Numbered from the stretch's first letter, positions 8,665-17,651 are shown. The stretch: DNA of 64,000 nt from DATBVX01 sp963810775 (GCA_963810775.1 CAWEOT010000025.1:310001-374000); one strand, 5' to 3'. The notes: a model not told the origin generated them from the letters alone. Numbers and translations: made by a program.

Positions 8665-8685
8665 TCGATCGCCTCATGCGATCGA
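8665..8685. repeat. Perfect 8-bp inverted repeat before the secreted paralogue pair
   Basis: TCGATCGC (8665-8672) and GCGATCGA (8678-8685) flank a 5-base loop, 28 bases before the first gene of the tandem pair. It could be an operator or an mRNA leader hairpin; there is no T-tract, so not a terminator. Confidence 0.5.
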
Positions 8686-8713
8686 ACAACGATAAATAAC
8701 TAGGAGACTTCAC

Positions 8714-9157
8714 ATGTTGAGACGATTTGCCGGGCTGCTGCTCGCAGCCCTGTTGACGCTTGCGTCAATGAGTGCTCTAGCCCAGGAAGAGCGCTCTTAC
8801 ACCGAAGGCACGGTGACGGAAGTATCCGCCATCAAGATCAAGCCGGGCGGTTTTGACGCGTACATGGCGTGGCTGCAGAAGACCTGGAAGGCAGCCAACG
8901 AGGAATACAAGAAAGCCGGTCTGATTGTCGACTACGGGGTTTACGCGACCAATGCTCGCAACCCCAGCGAGCCCGATCTGTACTTGACGATCGTCTACAA
9001 GAACTGGGGCGCGCTCGATAACCTGCAGGACAAGACTGACCCCATCGACAAGAAGATCTACGGCTCCACGACCCAGGCAAACCAGGGATTCATCGATCGC
9101 GAGAAAATCCGCGAAGTCCTGGGCGTCGAACGCATTCAAGAACTGAAACTCAAGTAG
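8714..9157 (+). CDS. Secreted protein of unknown function, first of a tandem paralogue pair
   Basis: The 147-residue protein has a clear Sec signal peptide cleaved after ALA (SMSALA|QEERSYTEG). The mature part of about 124 residues contains VxxIKIKPGGFDAYM, EEYKKAGLIVDYGVYATNAR and EPDLYLTIVYKNWGALD, and ends ERIQELKLK. The pattern of a beta strand ending in P-G, a long helix and a second strand recalls small alpha/beta-barrel (NIPSNAP/EthD-like) proteins, but I cannot assign a family. AGGAGA stands 8 bases before the ATG. The next gene is a same-length paralogue 13 bases on, so the two are probably one transcript. Mature protein is expected in the periplasm or outside. Confidence 0.85.
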   Translation: MLRRFAGLLLAALLTLASMSALAQEERSYTEGTVTEVSAIKIKPGGFDAYMAWLQKTWKAANEEYKKAGLIVDYGVYATNARNPSEPDLYLTIVYKNWGALDNLQDKTDPIDKKIYGSTTQANQGFIDREKIREVLGVERIQELKLK

Positions 9158-9170
9158 TACGAGGATTCAC

Positions 9171-9614
9171 ATGATCAAACGCATCATGGGGCCGCTGCTC
9201 GCGGCCTCGCTGCTGTTCGCAGCAACAAGCGCCCTGGCGCAGGAAGAGCGTTCTTACACGGAAGGGCCCGTCACACAGGTGTCGTCCATTAAAATCCTGC
9301 CGGGAATGTTCGATGCCTACATGAAGTACCTCGCGACGACCTACAAGGGACTCATGGAGGAATACAAGAAGGCCGGCTTGATCGTGGACTACGCCGTGTA
9401 CGCCACCAACGCACGCAAGCCGAGCGAGCCGGATCTTTATCTGACGATCACGTACAAGAATTGGGCTACTTTGGATGGTCTGCAGGATCGAACGGAGCCG
9501 GTCTCCAACAAGGTCTGGGGCTCACGCTCCGGAGCCGACAAGGCGTCGGTTGATCGCGGCAAGATGCGCGAATCACTCGGAGTCGAATACATCCAGGAAC
9601 TGAAGCTCAAGTAA
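9171..9614 (+). CDS. Secreted protein of unknown function, second of the tandem pair
   Basis: Also 147 residues, aligning without gaps to its neighbour and identical at about two thirds of mature positions by eye, including QEERSYTEG, EEYKKAGLIVDY, VYATNAR, PSEPDLYLTI and IQELKLK. The signal peptide ends SALA. Differences cluster in the helix after FDAYM and in the segment before the C-terminal helix, suggesting divergence under constraint rather than decay. A strong hairpin (9621-9650) follows the stop. Function unknown; both copies keep an intact reading frame and signal peptide, so both are likely used. Confidence 0.85.
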   Translation: MIKRIMGPLLAASLLFAATSALAQEERSYTEGPVTQVSSIKILPGMFDAYMKYLATTYKGLMEEYKKAGLIVDYAVYATNARKPSEPDLYLTITYKNWATLDGLQDRTEPVSNKVWGSRSGADKASVDRGKMRESLGVEYIQELKLK

Positions 9615-9620
9615 CGCGAT

Positions 9621-9650
9621 GCGGGAGGGGCTCATATGAGTCCCTCCCGC
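9621..9650. terminator. Long hairpin between convergent genes
   Basis: GCGGGAGGG (9621-9629) pairs with CCCTCCCGC (9642-9650); inside, CTCAT and ATGAG also pair, giving a nearly continuous stem of 15 bp. It lies between the stops of the second paralogue and atpC, which face each other. There is no T-tract on either side, so termination is inferred from position and stability. Confidence 0.6.
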
Positions 9651-9673
9651 GATTCGCCAGAGTCCGAGGGGTC

Positions 9674-10096
9674 CTACTTTCTCATCTTTCTTAGGCGTTC
9701 GATGCCCTTCAACATTGCGGCTGCGCGCGCCAGCTCGGCCTGCGCTTCGGCAACCTCGATATGACTCACTTGGTCCTTGAGCGCGTCCTCGGCGCGTTGC
9801 TTCGCCGCGAGGGCCGCGGCTTCATCGATATCCTTGGCACGCAGCGCCGTGTCCGCCAGCACGGTCACAAGGTGCGGCTGCACTTCGATGGCGCCGCCGC
9901 CGACGTAGAAGTAGTGCTCCTCACCGTCCGGCGTCTGCACACGCACCTCGCCCGGCTTCAGCATAGTGAGCAAGGGAGCATGACGCGGCGCGATGCCGAT
10001 TTCGCCCTGCGAGGCCGGCGCAAAAACCATCGTTGCAGGGCCCGAGAAGATTTCCCCCTCGGCGCTGACGATGTCGACGTGAATCGTATTGGCCAT
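9674..10096 (-). CDS. atpC: F1F0 ATP synthase epsilon subunit
   Basis: A 140-residue protein starting MANTIHVDIVSAEGEIFSG, the standard epsilon start, with a beta-sandwich domain (residues 1 to about 85, including GEIGIAPRHAPLLT and YFYVGGG) and a C-terminal two-helix domain (RAEDALKD..., ending IERLRKMRK) that can block rotation. It is part of the central stalk of F1 on the cytoplasmic side. It is the last gene of the operon, 2 bases after atpD. Confidence 0.97.
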   Translation of the reverse strand: MANTIHVDIVSAEGEIFSGPATMVFAPASQGEIGIAPRHAPLLTMLKPGEVRVQTPDGEEHYFYVGGGAIEVQPHLVTVLADTALRAKDIDEAAALAAKQRAEDALKDQVSHIEVAEAQAELARAAAMLKGIERLRKMRK

Positions 10097-10098
10097 GA

Positions 10099-11496
10099 TT
10101 ACTGCAGCTTCTTCGCCTGCTCGACCGCTTCCTCGATCGTACCCACCATGTAGAACGCCTGCTCGGGCAACGCGTCGAACTCACCGGCGAGAATTCCCTT
10201 GAAGCCGCGGATCGTGTCCTTGAGCGGCACATACTTGCCCGGCGCACCCGTGAATACTTCCGCCACATGGAAAGGCTGCGACAAGAAGCGCTGGATCTTG
10301 CGTGCTCGACCGACGATCAGCTTGTCCTCTTCCGACAGCTCGTCCATGCCGAGAATCGCGATGATGTCCTGCAGTTCCTTGTAACGCTGCAGCACCACCT
10401 GCACGCCGCGCGCGGTGTCGTAGTGCTCGTCGCCCACGACGAGTGGGTCGAGCTGGCGGCTGGTGGAATCAAGCGGATCAACCGCGGGATAGATGCCGAG
10501 CGCCGCGATCTGTCGCGACAGGACGACCGTCGCATCGAGATGCGCGAACGTCGTCGCGGGCGAGGGATCCGTCAGGTCGTCGGCTGGCACGTAGATCGCC
10601 TGGATCGATGTGATCGAGCCGGTGCGTGTGGACGTGATGCGCTCCTGCAGCACGCCCATTTCCTCCGCGAGCGTCGGCTGATAACCGACCGCGGACGGCA
10701 TGCGTCCGAGCAGGGCCGACACTTCCGTGCCCGCAAGCGTGTAGCGGTAGATGTTGTCGATGAACAGCAGCACGTCGCGCCCCTTGCCGCCCGCCTGCTT
10801 CTCATCCCGGAAGTACTCGGCCATCGTGAGCCCGGTGAGCGCCACCCGCAGACGGTTGCCCGGAGGCTCGTTCATCTGACCGAACACCATTGCGACCTTG
10901 TCGACGACGCCTGATTCGGTCATCTCGTGGTAGAAGTCGTTGCCTTCGCGCGTGCGCTCACCGACACCCGCGAACACCGACAGGCCCGCGTGCGCCTTGG
11001 CGATGTTGTTGATGAACTCGAGCATCGTGACGGTCTTACCGACGCCCGCGCCGCCGAAGAGTCCGATCTTGCCGCCCTTGGCGAACGGAATCAGCAAATC
11101 GATGACCTTCATTCCAGTTTCCAGCAGGTCCTGGCTGCCCGCTTGGTCTGCATAGCTCGGCGCCGGACGGTGAATCGGCAGGCGCACCTCGGATTTGATG
11201 GGTCCGGCCTCATCGGCCGGGTCACCCAACACGTCCATGATCCTTCCCAAGGTGCCGGTCCCCACCGGCACCGAGATCGGCGCACCCGTGGTCTGGACGC
11301 CCATGCCGCGCTTGAGTCCTTCGGAAGCTCCCATCGCAATGGTGCGCACGATCCCGTCACCGAGCTGCTGCTGCACCTCAAGTGTCAAGGCGATGTCGTC
11401 GAGCTTCAGCGCTTCGTAGACCTTGGGGATCTGGTCGCGCGGAAATTCCACGTCGATGACCGCGCCGATGACTTGTACGATCTTGCCACTACTCAT
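10099..11496 (-). CDS. atpD: F1F0 ATP synthase beta subunit
   Basis: A 465-residue catalytic subunit. The P-loop GGAGVGKT is present, with the family signatures FAGVGERTREGNDFYHEM, the ATP synthase alpha/beta signature P-A-V-D-P-L-D-S-T-S-R and the C-terminal LPEQAFYMVG. Together with alpha it forms the hexamer where ATP is made. It lies 16 bases after atpG. Confidence 0.99.
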   Translation of the reverse strand: MSSGKIVQVIGAVIDVEFPRDQIPKVYEALKLDDIALTLEVQQQLGDGIVRTIAMGASEGLKRGMGVQTTGAPISVPVGTGTLGRIMDVLGDPADEAGPIKSEVRLPIHRPAPSYADQAGSQDLLETGMKVIDLLIPFAKGGKIGLFGGAGVGKTVTMLEFINNIAKAHAGLSVFAGVGERTREGNDFYHEMTESGVVDKVAMVFGQMNEPPGNRLRVALTGLTMAEYFRDEKQAGGKGRDVLLFIDNIYRYTLAGTEVSALLGRMPSAVGYQPTLAEEMGVLQERITSTRTGSITSIQAIYVPADDLTDPSPATTFAHLDATVVLSRQIAALGIYPAVDPLDSTSRQLDPLVVGDEHYDTARGVQVVLQRYKELQDIIAILGMDELSEEDKLIVGRARKIQRFLSQPFHVAEVFTGAPGKYVPLKDTIRGFKGILAGEFDALPEQAFYMVGTIEEAVEQAKKLQ

Positions 11497-11512
11497 GCGC
11501 TGTACCTCGTTC

Positions 11513-12373
11513 TCAAACTGCCGCTGCGCCGCCTACGATCTCCGACAGCTCCTTGGTGATGGCTGCCTGGCGCGCCTTGTTGTAAACCAGTTGCAACTCC
11601 TCGATCAGTTCGTCGGCGTTGTCGGTAGCGCTCTTCATTGCCACCATGCGCGCCGCCATCTCGCACGCTACGTTCTCGACCGCACTCTGGTAGACCTGCG
11701 ATTCGATGTAGCGCATGAGAACCTGCGGGAGAATGTCTGCCGCATCAGGCTCGTAGATGTAGTCCCAGTGTTCCTGCAGCTGGTCCTTGTCGAGCGTCTC
11801 GACCGGCAGCAGCTGCATTGCGTCCGGCTTTTGGCTCATCGTATTGACGAAACTGTTATGCAGCAGGAACAAGCGATCGATCTTGCCCTCGCTGTACGCG
11901 TCGAGCATTGCTTTGACGCTTCCAATGAGATCCTTCACGCGCGGCCGGTCGCCGAGGTTGCTGACCTGCGCCCAGAGGGGCAGGCCGAGACGCCGGAAGA
12001 ACTGCATCGCCTTGGCACCGATCAGGCACAGGCTGACGGATGCACCTTTCTGCTGCCATTCGCGGATCGATGTCAGCACCCTCCTGAAGAGATTTACATT
12101 GAGTGAGCCGCACAGGCCACGATCGGTGCTGACGATGATGAATCCCACCGCCTTGACCGGGCGTTCGGTCAGAAACGGGTGGCGGTAGTCGGGGTTGGCT
12201 TCGTTGAGGTGGCCGATCACTGCCCGCATTTTCTGCGCGTAGGGACGCGCCAAGCGCATGCGCTCCTGGGCGCGGCGCATCTTGCTCGTCGCCACCATCT
12301 GCATGGCTCGCGTGATCTTCTGAGTACTCTTGATACTCGCGATCTTTACCCTGACTTCCTTTGCGCCCGCCAT
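11513..12373 (-). CDS. atpG: F1F0 ATP synthase gamma subunit
   Basis: A 286-residue rotor subunit with the conserved N-terminal helix KEVRVKIASIKSTQKITRAM and the C-terminal coiled-coil helix ending in the signature YNKARQAAITKELSEIVGGAAA. It turns inside the alpha/beta hexamer. Usual length and position in the operon, between atpA and atpD. Confidence 0.98.
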   Translation of the reverse strand: MAGAKEVRVKIASIKSTQKITRAMQMVATSKMRRAQERMRLARPYAQKMRAVIGHLNEANPDYRHPFLTERPVKAVGFIIVSTDRGLCGSLNVNLFRRVLTSIREWQQKGASVSLCLIGAKAMQFFRRLGLPLWAQVSNLGDRPRVKDLIGSVKAMLDAYSEGKIDRLFLLHNSFVNTMSQKPDAMQLLPVETLDKDQLQEHWDYIYEPDAADILPQVLMRYIESQVYQSAVENVACEMAARMVAMKSATDNADELIEELQLVYNKARQAAITKELSEIVGGAAAV

Positions 12374-12382
12374 TGCTCGCTC

Positions 12383-13921
12383 TCAGTACGGATCCGTGGC
12401 CACGAAGCCCTCGACGATCTTCTTGAGATTCTCCTCCTGGTCCTTCAGCACCGGCTTGTCGTTGATCTCCTTCAGCACTGCCTCATGGTTGGATCTGGCG
12501 AAGGTCTGCAGCGCCGCCTCGAAAGCGACCACCTTCTGGCGCTCCACCTTATCGAAGTAGCCGTTGTTGACCGCGTAGATCGACAGCGCCATCTCGGCCA
12601 CCGACATCGGCGCATATTGCTTCTGCTTCATCACTTCGGTCACGCGCATGCCGCGATCGAGCTGGCGGCGCGTCGCTTCGTCGAGATCAGATGCGAACTG
12701 CGAGAAAGCGGCCAGCTCACGGTATTGCGCCAGCGCGAGACGAATGCCGCCGCCGAGCTTCTTGATGATATCGGTCTGGGCGGCGCCGCCGACGCGCGAT
12801 ACCGAGATGCCGGCATTCATTGCCGGGCGAATGCCCGAATTGAAGAGGTCGGTCTCGAGAAAGATCTGCCCGTCCGTAATCGAGATCACGTTGGTCGGGA
12901 CAAACGCGGTGACGTCACCCGCCTGTGTTTCGATGATGGGCAACCCGGTCAGTGAGCCCGTGCGATCCTTCACCCGGCCCTTGGTGACCTTGGCGATGTA
13001 ATCCTCGTTGACGCGGGCCGAGCGCTCGAGCAGGCGCGAGTGCAGGTAGAACACATCCCCCGGATAGGCTTCGCGGCCCGGCGGGCGCCGCAGCAGCAGC
13101 GAGATCTGGCGGTAAGCCCAGGCCTGCTTCGTCAGATCGTCGTAGATGATGAGAGCGTCTTCACCATTGTCCATGAAGTACTCACCCATGGTGCAGCCCG
13201 AATAAGGCGCGATGTACTGCATGGATGCGGGCATTGAAGCCGATGCCACGACGATGATCGTGTGCGCCATCGCGTCGTGCTCTTCGAGCTTGCGCACCAC
13301 ATTGGCGATCGAAGACTGCTTCTGCCCGATCGCGACGTAGATGCACTTAATGCCGGAATTCTTCTGGTTAATGATGGTGTCGATGGCCAGCGCGGTCTTG
13401 CCCGTCTGCCGATCACCGATGATCAGCTCGCGCTGTCCGCGGCCAATCGGCACCATCGCGTCGATCGCCTTGTAGCCGGTCTGAACCGGTTGCGAAACGG
13501 ACTTGCGAAACGTCACCCCCGGCGCCACGCGTTCGATGGCTGCAGTTCGCTGAGTCTTCACGGGGCCCTTGCCATCGAGCGGAGTGCCCAGCGAATCGAC
13601 GACACGACCCAGCAGTTCAGGTCCGACGGGCACCTCGAGAATACGGCCAGTAGTCTTGACCGTCGCACCTTCGGTGATGTGCTTGTACTCACCCAGCACG
13701 ACGGCACCGACTGAGTCCTGCTCGAGATTGAGCGCGAGGCCAAAGGTGTTCCCCGGGAACTCGAGCATCTCGCCGTAGCGCGCATCGGCGAGGCCGTGCA
13801 GCCTACAAATGCCGTCCGTCACCGTGATGACCGTGCCAACGTTGCGCGCGTCAGTGGGCGACTGGAATTTCTCGATGCGCGCCTTGATCAGGTCGCTGAT
13901 TTCAGATGCCTTGATGGACAT
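12383..13921 (-). CDS. atpA: F1F0 ATP synthase alpha subunit
   Basis: A 512-residue subunit starting MSIKASEISDLIKARIEKF at 13921; an open frame continues upstream across the end of atpH but adds no conserved sequence. Contains the P-loop GDRQTGKTA and the signature PAMNAGISVSRVGGAAQ with the regulatory arginine. It forms the non-catalytic nucleotide sites of F1. Confidence 0.99.
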   Translation of the reverse strand: MSIKASEISDLIKARIEKFQSPTDARNVGTVITVTDGICRLHGLADARYGEMLEFPGNTFGLALNLEQDSVGAVVLGEYKHITEGATVKTTGRILEVPVGPELLGRVVDSLGTPLDGKGPVKTQRTAAIERVAPGVTFRKSVSQPVQTGYKAIDAMVPIGRGQRELIIGDRQTGKTALAIDTIINQKNSGIKCIYVAIGQKQSSIANVVRKLEEHDAMAHTIIVVASASMPASMQYIAPYSGCTMGEYFMDNGEDALIIYDDLTKQAWAYRQISLLLRRPPGREAYPGDVFYLHSRLLERSARVNEDYIAKVTKGRVKDRTGSLTGLPIIETQAGDVTAFVPTNVISITDGQIFLETDLFNSGIRPAMNAGISVSRVGGAAQTDIIKKLGGGIRLALAQYRELAAFSQFASDLDEATRRQLDRGMRVTEVMKQKQYAPMSVAEMALSIYAVNNGYFDKVERQKVVAFEAALQTFARSNHEAVLKEINDKPVLKDQEENLKKIVEGFVATDPY

Positions 13922-13935
13922 TGTTTCGTCCCTTC

Positions 13936-14472
13936 CTAATTCAAAAGTTCGGTGGCGAGCCGGTCGAGCCGGCCTCGCAGAGAACCATCGATCACCAGAT
14001 CGTCGGCACGCAGAATCGCGCCGCCGAGGAGCGAGGGATCGACTTCGCAATGCAGACGTACATCGGTCTTCAGTCGCTGGCGTAGCGCGCTCGCGTAGGT
14101 ACGTTGCTGCTCCGCGCTCAACGGTGCGGCCGACGTCACCGTAACGTCCACTACCTTCTCCGACTCTGCCTTGAGCCTCTCGAAAATCACCGCGATCTCG
14201 GGGAGGAGGCCGAGCCGCCGGTTCGAGGCCAGCACGCGAATGAAGTTCTGCCCTTCGCTGTCGAGCGACTTGTCGCCGATATCGATCAAGAGACTCGCGA
14301 GCTGATCAGTGGTCACATGAGGGCTCGTGAGCAGCTTCTTGACCCGAGCATCGGACACGACTGCCGCGCCGATTGCGAGCGCCTGCGACCACGCATCCAG
14401 CTTCTTCTGTTGGAGTGCAAGCTCGAACAGGGCCTTGGCGTAGGGTCGCGCGATGGTGCTCTTTTCCGCCAT
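13936..14472 (-). CDS. atpH: F1F0 ATP synthase delta subunit
   Basis: A 178-residue protein with the N-terminal helical domain (STIARPYAKALFELAL, the typical start) and the C-terminal conserved stretch VDPSLLGGAILRADDLVIDGSLRGRLDRL. It connects the peripheral b-subunit stalk to the top of F1. It sits between atpF and atpA with gaps of 3 and 14 bases. Confidence 0.97.
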   Translation of the reverse strand: MAEKSTIARPYAKALFELALQQKKLDAWSQALAIGAAVVSDARVKKLLTSPHVTTDQLASLLIDIGDKSLDSEGQNFIRVLASNRRLGLLPEIAVIFERLKAESEKVVDVTVTSAAPLSAEQQRTYASALRQRLKTDVRLHCEVDPSLLGGAILRADDLVIDGSLRGRLDRLATELLN

Positions 14473-14475
14473 GAC

Positions 14476-14946
14476 TTAGAGCTGCGCCGCCAGCTTGTCC
14501 AGCAGCGCGGCGTGCGTCTTCGGGTCGATCTCGCGTTCGAGCAGCTGAGATGCGCCACTCACCGCCAGCGTGGCAACTTCCTTGCGCAGTGATTCGCGCG
14601 CCCGCGTGCCCTCGAGCTGAATCTGCTGCTGGGCCGCCGCGAGCAAGCGCTCGCCCTCGCCAATCGCGGTCTTCTTCGCCTGGTCGATCAGCTCGTTGGC
14701 GCGCTGCTGGGCCTGATTCTCCAGCTGCACGGCGCGCGTGCGTGCCTCGCGGATGATCTCATCGGCCTTGGCCTTCGCCTGGCCCAGGTCCTTCTGCCCT
14801 TTCTCGCCCGCAGCAAGCCCATCGGCGATGCGCTTGGCGCGCTCGTCCATGGCGCCGCGAATCATCGGCCACACAAATTTCATCGTGAACAGCGCGAGCA
14901 GCAGGAACACGAACATCTGCGTGATCAGGGTGAGATTGATGCTCAC
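14476..14946 (-). CDS. atpF: F1F0 ATP synthase subunit b
   Basis: A 156-residue protein with one N-terminal membrane helix (NLTLITQMFVFLLLALFTM) followed by a long charged helix rich in A, K, E and Q, the b-dimer peripheral stalk. The length matches the E. coli subunit. It lies between atpE and atpH. Confidence 0.97.
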   Translation of the reverse strand: MSINLTLITQMFVFLLLALFTMKFVWPMIRGAMDERAKRIADGLAAGEKGQKDLGQAKAKADEIIREARTRAVQLENQAQQRANELIDQAKKTAIGEGERLLAAAQQQIQLEGTRARESLRKEVATLAVSGASQLLEREIDPKTHAALLDKLAAQL

Positions 14947-14978
14947 TTCTGGGTCCTCCGCGTGTGCGCTCGAGTGGA

Positions 14979-15269
14979 TCAGCCGCCGCCAGCCGCTTGC
15001 TGAACCGCTGCCAGAAATGGGTTCGCGAACGTGAAGAACAGCGCGAAACCGATTCCAATCATCGCCACCGCGTCGAGCAGGCCCGCGACGATGAACATCT
15101 TCACCTGCAGCATCGGCACCATCTCGGGCTGCCGTGCAGCACCTTCGAGAAACTTCCCGCCGAGCAGACCGAAACCGATCGCGGTTCCGAGCGCGCCCAT
15201 GCCGAAGACGATACCCACGGCGAGCGCCGTGAACCCTTGTACGTTTGCAACCAGACTCGCGATTTCCAT
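14979..15269 (-). CDS. atpE: F1F0 ATP synthase subunit c
   Basis: A 96-residue hairpin of two membrane helices forming the rotor ring. The first helix has the packed GxGxG-type run (GMGALGTAIGFGLLGG), the loop has the conserved R-Q-P, and the second helix has the proton-binding Asp66 (AGLLDAVAMIGIG); the lack of the extra polar ligands of sodium types suggests proton coupling. The ATG at 15269 has GGAGGA directly upstream. A longer open frame on the same strand starting further upstream is an artefact. At 96 residues it is longer than the 79-residue E. coli form because of extended ends. Confidence 0.97.
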   Translation of the reverse strand: MEIASLVANVQGFTALAVGIVFGMGALGTAIGFGLLGGKFLEGAARQPEMVPMLQVKMFIVAGLLDAVAMIGIGFALFFTFANPFLAAVQQAAGGG

Positions 15270-15307
15270 GCTTCCTCCTACCTTCAATAGTTGAATTCTT
15301 TGCTCGC

Positions 15308-16138
15308 TCAGTGATTCTCTTCGTGGGCCATCGACAGGTACACGATCGTGAGCATCATGAAAATGAAGGCCTGCAGCGTGATGATCAGAATGTGGAAGAT
15401 CGCCCACGCGAGGCCGAGGATTGTCTGGCCGATGAATCCGGCGATCCCGCCGATAGTCAGCAGACCCCCTGCGCCGAGCCCGATCGTGAACAGCGCGAGC
15501 AGCAGGAAAATCATCTCGCCTGCGTACATGTTGCCGAACAGTCGCAGCGCGAGTGAAACCGGCCGGGCCACGTGCTCGATCAGATTGAGCACGAGATTCG
15601 CCGGCATGCCCCATTTGCCGAACGGGTGAAACAGCAGCTCCTTGGCAAAGCCGACCGGTCCCTTGATGCGAACGCTGTAGTACATCACCAGCAGGAACAC
15701 TGTGATCGACATGCCGAAGACGATATTGAGGTCGGTGCTCGGCACGACTTTCAGATGCTCGATACCTGCCTGGTGCGCGACCCACGGCAACAGGTCGACG
15801 GGTACCAGGTCCATGAAGTTGAAAAGAAAGACGAGACAGAAAATCGTGAGCGCGAGCGGGGCTATCAGCTTGCTCGTGCCGTGGAAGGTGTCCTTGACCT
15901 GTCTGTCGACGAATTCGACTAGCAGTTCGACAAAATTCTGAAATTTGCCCGGCACACCCGCAGTCGCCTTGCGCGCCACGAGCCAGAAACTCACGGCGAA
16001 CACCAGGGCGAGCAAGACGGAGAAGAAAATGCTGTCGACGTGCAGCGTGGAGAAGCTGCCCTCACCCGTTTGGCGGGTGAGGTTCGTCAGATGATGGACG
16101 ATATATTCGTTGACGTTTGCGGGTTGTTCGGCAGCCAT
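15308..16138 (-). CDS. atpB: F1F0 ATP synthase subunit a
   Basis: A 276-residue integral membrane protein with five to six membrane helices. The essential arginine lies in LALRLFGNMYAGE, and the conserved QAFIFMMLTIVYLSMA closes the protein. It forms the proton half-channels next to the c-ring. It begins 14 bases after atpI, and 38 bases separate it from atpE. Confidence 0.98.
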   Translation of the reverse strand: MAAEQPANVNEYIVHHLTNLTRQTGEGSFSTLHVDSIFFSVLLALVFAVSFWLVARKATAGVPGKFQNFVELLVEFVDRQVKDTFHGTSKLIAPLALTIFCLVFLFNFMDLVPVDLLPWVAHQAGIEHLKVVPSTDLNIVFGMSITVFLLVMYYSVRIKGPVGFAKELLFHPFGKWGMPANLVLNLIEHVARPVSLALRLFGNMYAGEMIFLLLALFTIGLGAGGLLTIGGIAGFIGQTILGLAWAIFHILIITLQAFIFMMLTIVYLSMAHEENH

Positions 16139-16152
16139 GATCTTCGTTTGTG

Positions 16153-16536
16153 TCAGGGGCCTTCCGATTTCACCAAAGCGATCCAGTACACGAGCAGCGT
16201 CGCGATGTACGCGACAAAAAACGGCAGCGCTGCGACTTCGTAAGACTTCAGCACTGCGACGAACAGCACCACCGTCAGCGCGAGCTTTACGCCTTCTCCC
16301 CGGTAGGCTCCGCGCAAGATGCGCTTCGCATCCGTGCCCGACGCCCCGCGGAACATGAACAGCACCATCGCGAGACTCGCCGCGACACCGATGCCGCCGC
16401 CCAGCAACGCTGATATGGCGGCGCGAGCATCAAATCCAATCACACAGATCGCCGCGAGGACGATGGTTGTCGCCGCCTGCCCAAGTACGAGCCGCATCGC
16501 GGCCCGCCGGGCGCCTCTCCCGTCGAGCGTGCCCAC
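16153..16536 (-). CDS. atpI: ATP synthase subunit I (assembly factor)
   Basis: A 127-residue membrane protein with four hydrophobic segments, including ALLGGGIGVAASLAMVLFMF and a C-terminal FFVAYIATLLVYW. AtpI helps assemble the c-ring and is commonly the first gene of the operon. The start is a GTG at 16536, with AAGAAGG about 8 bases upstream; an internal ATG 13 codons on is less likely. The operon promoter should be in the 16540-16750 stretch, after the parB terminator. Confidence 0.9.
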   Translation of the reverse strand: MGTLDGRGARRAAMRLVLGQAATTIVLAAICVIGFDARAAISALLGGGIGVAASLAMVLFMFRGASGTDAKRILRGAYRGEGVKLALTVVLFVAVLKSYEVAALPFFVAYIATLLVYWIALVKSEGP

Positions 16537-16565
16537 GAAAGCCTTCTTGAGGAGAAGCCGGCAAC

Positions 16566-16609
16566 AAAAAAGCCACTGCGCGGAGCGATTTACGCAGCGG
16601 GCAAGTGGC
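16566..16609 (-). terminator. Probable terminator after parB
   Basis: On the minus strand GCCACT and AGTGGC close a larger GC-rich loop with some internal pairing (CTGCG/CGCG) and are followed by six T residues. It lies about 145 bases beyond the parB stop and just before atpI. The stem is imperfect, so strength is uncertain. Confidence 0.55.
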
Positions 16610-16754
16610 GCTTATTCAGGCGGCGAGGAGTACTCCCCGTTCGCAAAGGCCGCGCATTATAGGGGGCTTTTTGAGGTGCTTCAACGGACCTGCGGAAACT
16701 GAGAACTGCCGACTTTCGGGCACTTGGACGGTGAATTTTGCGAGCCCGAACGCT

Positions 16755-17651
16755 TCAGGAGATGTGCGTCAGTATCCCGTCCAGCTCATCGAGACTGTTG
16801 TAGCTGATCACGACCTTGCCCTTGCCGCTGGCGCTGTGCTGCACGGCGACTTTGGCACCCAGGCGATCCGTGAGATCCTGCTGAAGCTTGCGCACATTGG
16901 GATCCTCGGTGCGCTCGGCGTGTTCCTTGCCCGCAGATGCGTGATCGAGCATGCGTCGGACCAGGGCTTCGGTCTCACGCACCGACAAACCCTTTTTGGC
17001 CACGAGCACGGCCACCTCGGCCTGTTGCTTGCGTGCCGCTAACCCGAGAAGGGCGCGTGCGTGCCCCATTTCGAGCTCGCGCTTTTCCACCAAGGCCTTG
17101 ACCTCATCGCCAAGCTCCAGGAGTCGAAGCAGGTTGCTGACGGTAACGCGTGAGCGACCCACCGCGTCGGCCGCCTCCTGGTGCGTCATGTTGAATTCGC
17201 CGATCAGTCGCTCGAGCGCGCGGGCTTCCTCGAGCGGATTGAGATTCTCGCGCTGAATGTTCTCGATGAGAGACATCGCAACGGCCGCGTCGTCCGCCAC
17301 ACGCCGGATGACGGCGGGAATCGTCTCGAGACTTGCCATCTGGGCGGCACGCCAGCGGCGCTCGCCGGCGATGATTTCGTAGCGCTGCGAACCGCCGGCG
17401 CCCGCGGGCCCGACCGGCCGTACCACGATGGGTTGAACGACGCCTTGCGCACGAATGGAGTCGGCGAGTTCCTGCAGGCTTTCGGTGCGCATGTCCATGC
17501 GCGGTTGGTAGCGACCACGCTGGAGCAGATCGAGAGGAATATTGGCGAGATCGTCAACCGGCGGTGGAACAAATTCCGGTTCGGGACGCGCGGGGGAAGA
17601 ACCGAGTAGCGCTTCGAGACCCCGACCCAGACCCGTCTTCTTCACCGCCAT
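16755..17651 (-). CDS. parB: Chromosome-partitioning protein ParB
   Basis: A 298-residue protein starting MAVKKTGLGRGLEALLG at 17651; an open upstream extension has no conserved sequence. It has the ParB N-terminal CTP-binding domain (RYQPR, AGERRWRAAQ and ENIQRENLNPLEEA), a helix-turn-helix (THQEAADAVGRSRVTVSNLLRLL) and a C-terminal dimerisation region. ParB loads on parS sites and slides as a CTP-dependent clamp. Two parS-like sites lie 40 kb away in recF. It is separated from parA by a two-gene cassette on the opposite strand, which is unusual for a normally contiguous pair. Its promoter must be in the 17652-17909 divergent gap. Confidence 0.97.
   Translation of the reverse strand: MAVKKTGLGRGLEALLGSSPARPEPEFVPPPVDDLANIPLDLLQRGRYQPRMDMRTESLQELADSIRAQGVVQPIVVRPVGPAGAGGSQRYEIIAGERRWRAAQMASLETIPAVIRRVADDAAVAMSLIENIQRENLNPLEEARALERLIGEFNMTHQEAADAVGRSRVTVSNLLRLLELGDEVKALVEKRELEMGHARALLGLAARKQQAEVAVLVAKKGLSVRETEALVRRMLDHASAGKEHAERTEDPNVRKLQQDLTDRLGAKVAVQHSASGKGKVVISYNSLDELDGILTHIS

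Noticed and set aside
14979..15785. Extended open frame upstream of atpE
   Set aside because: Only the last 96 codons are conserved; the rest is out of frame with atpB. AtpE starts at 15269 with a strong ribosome site.
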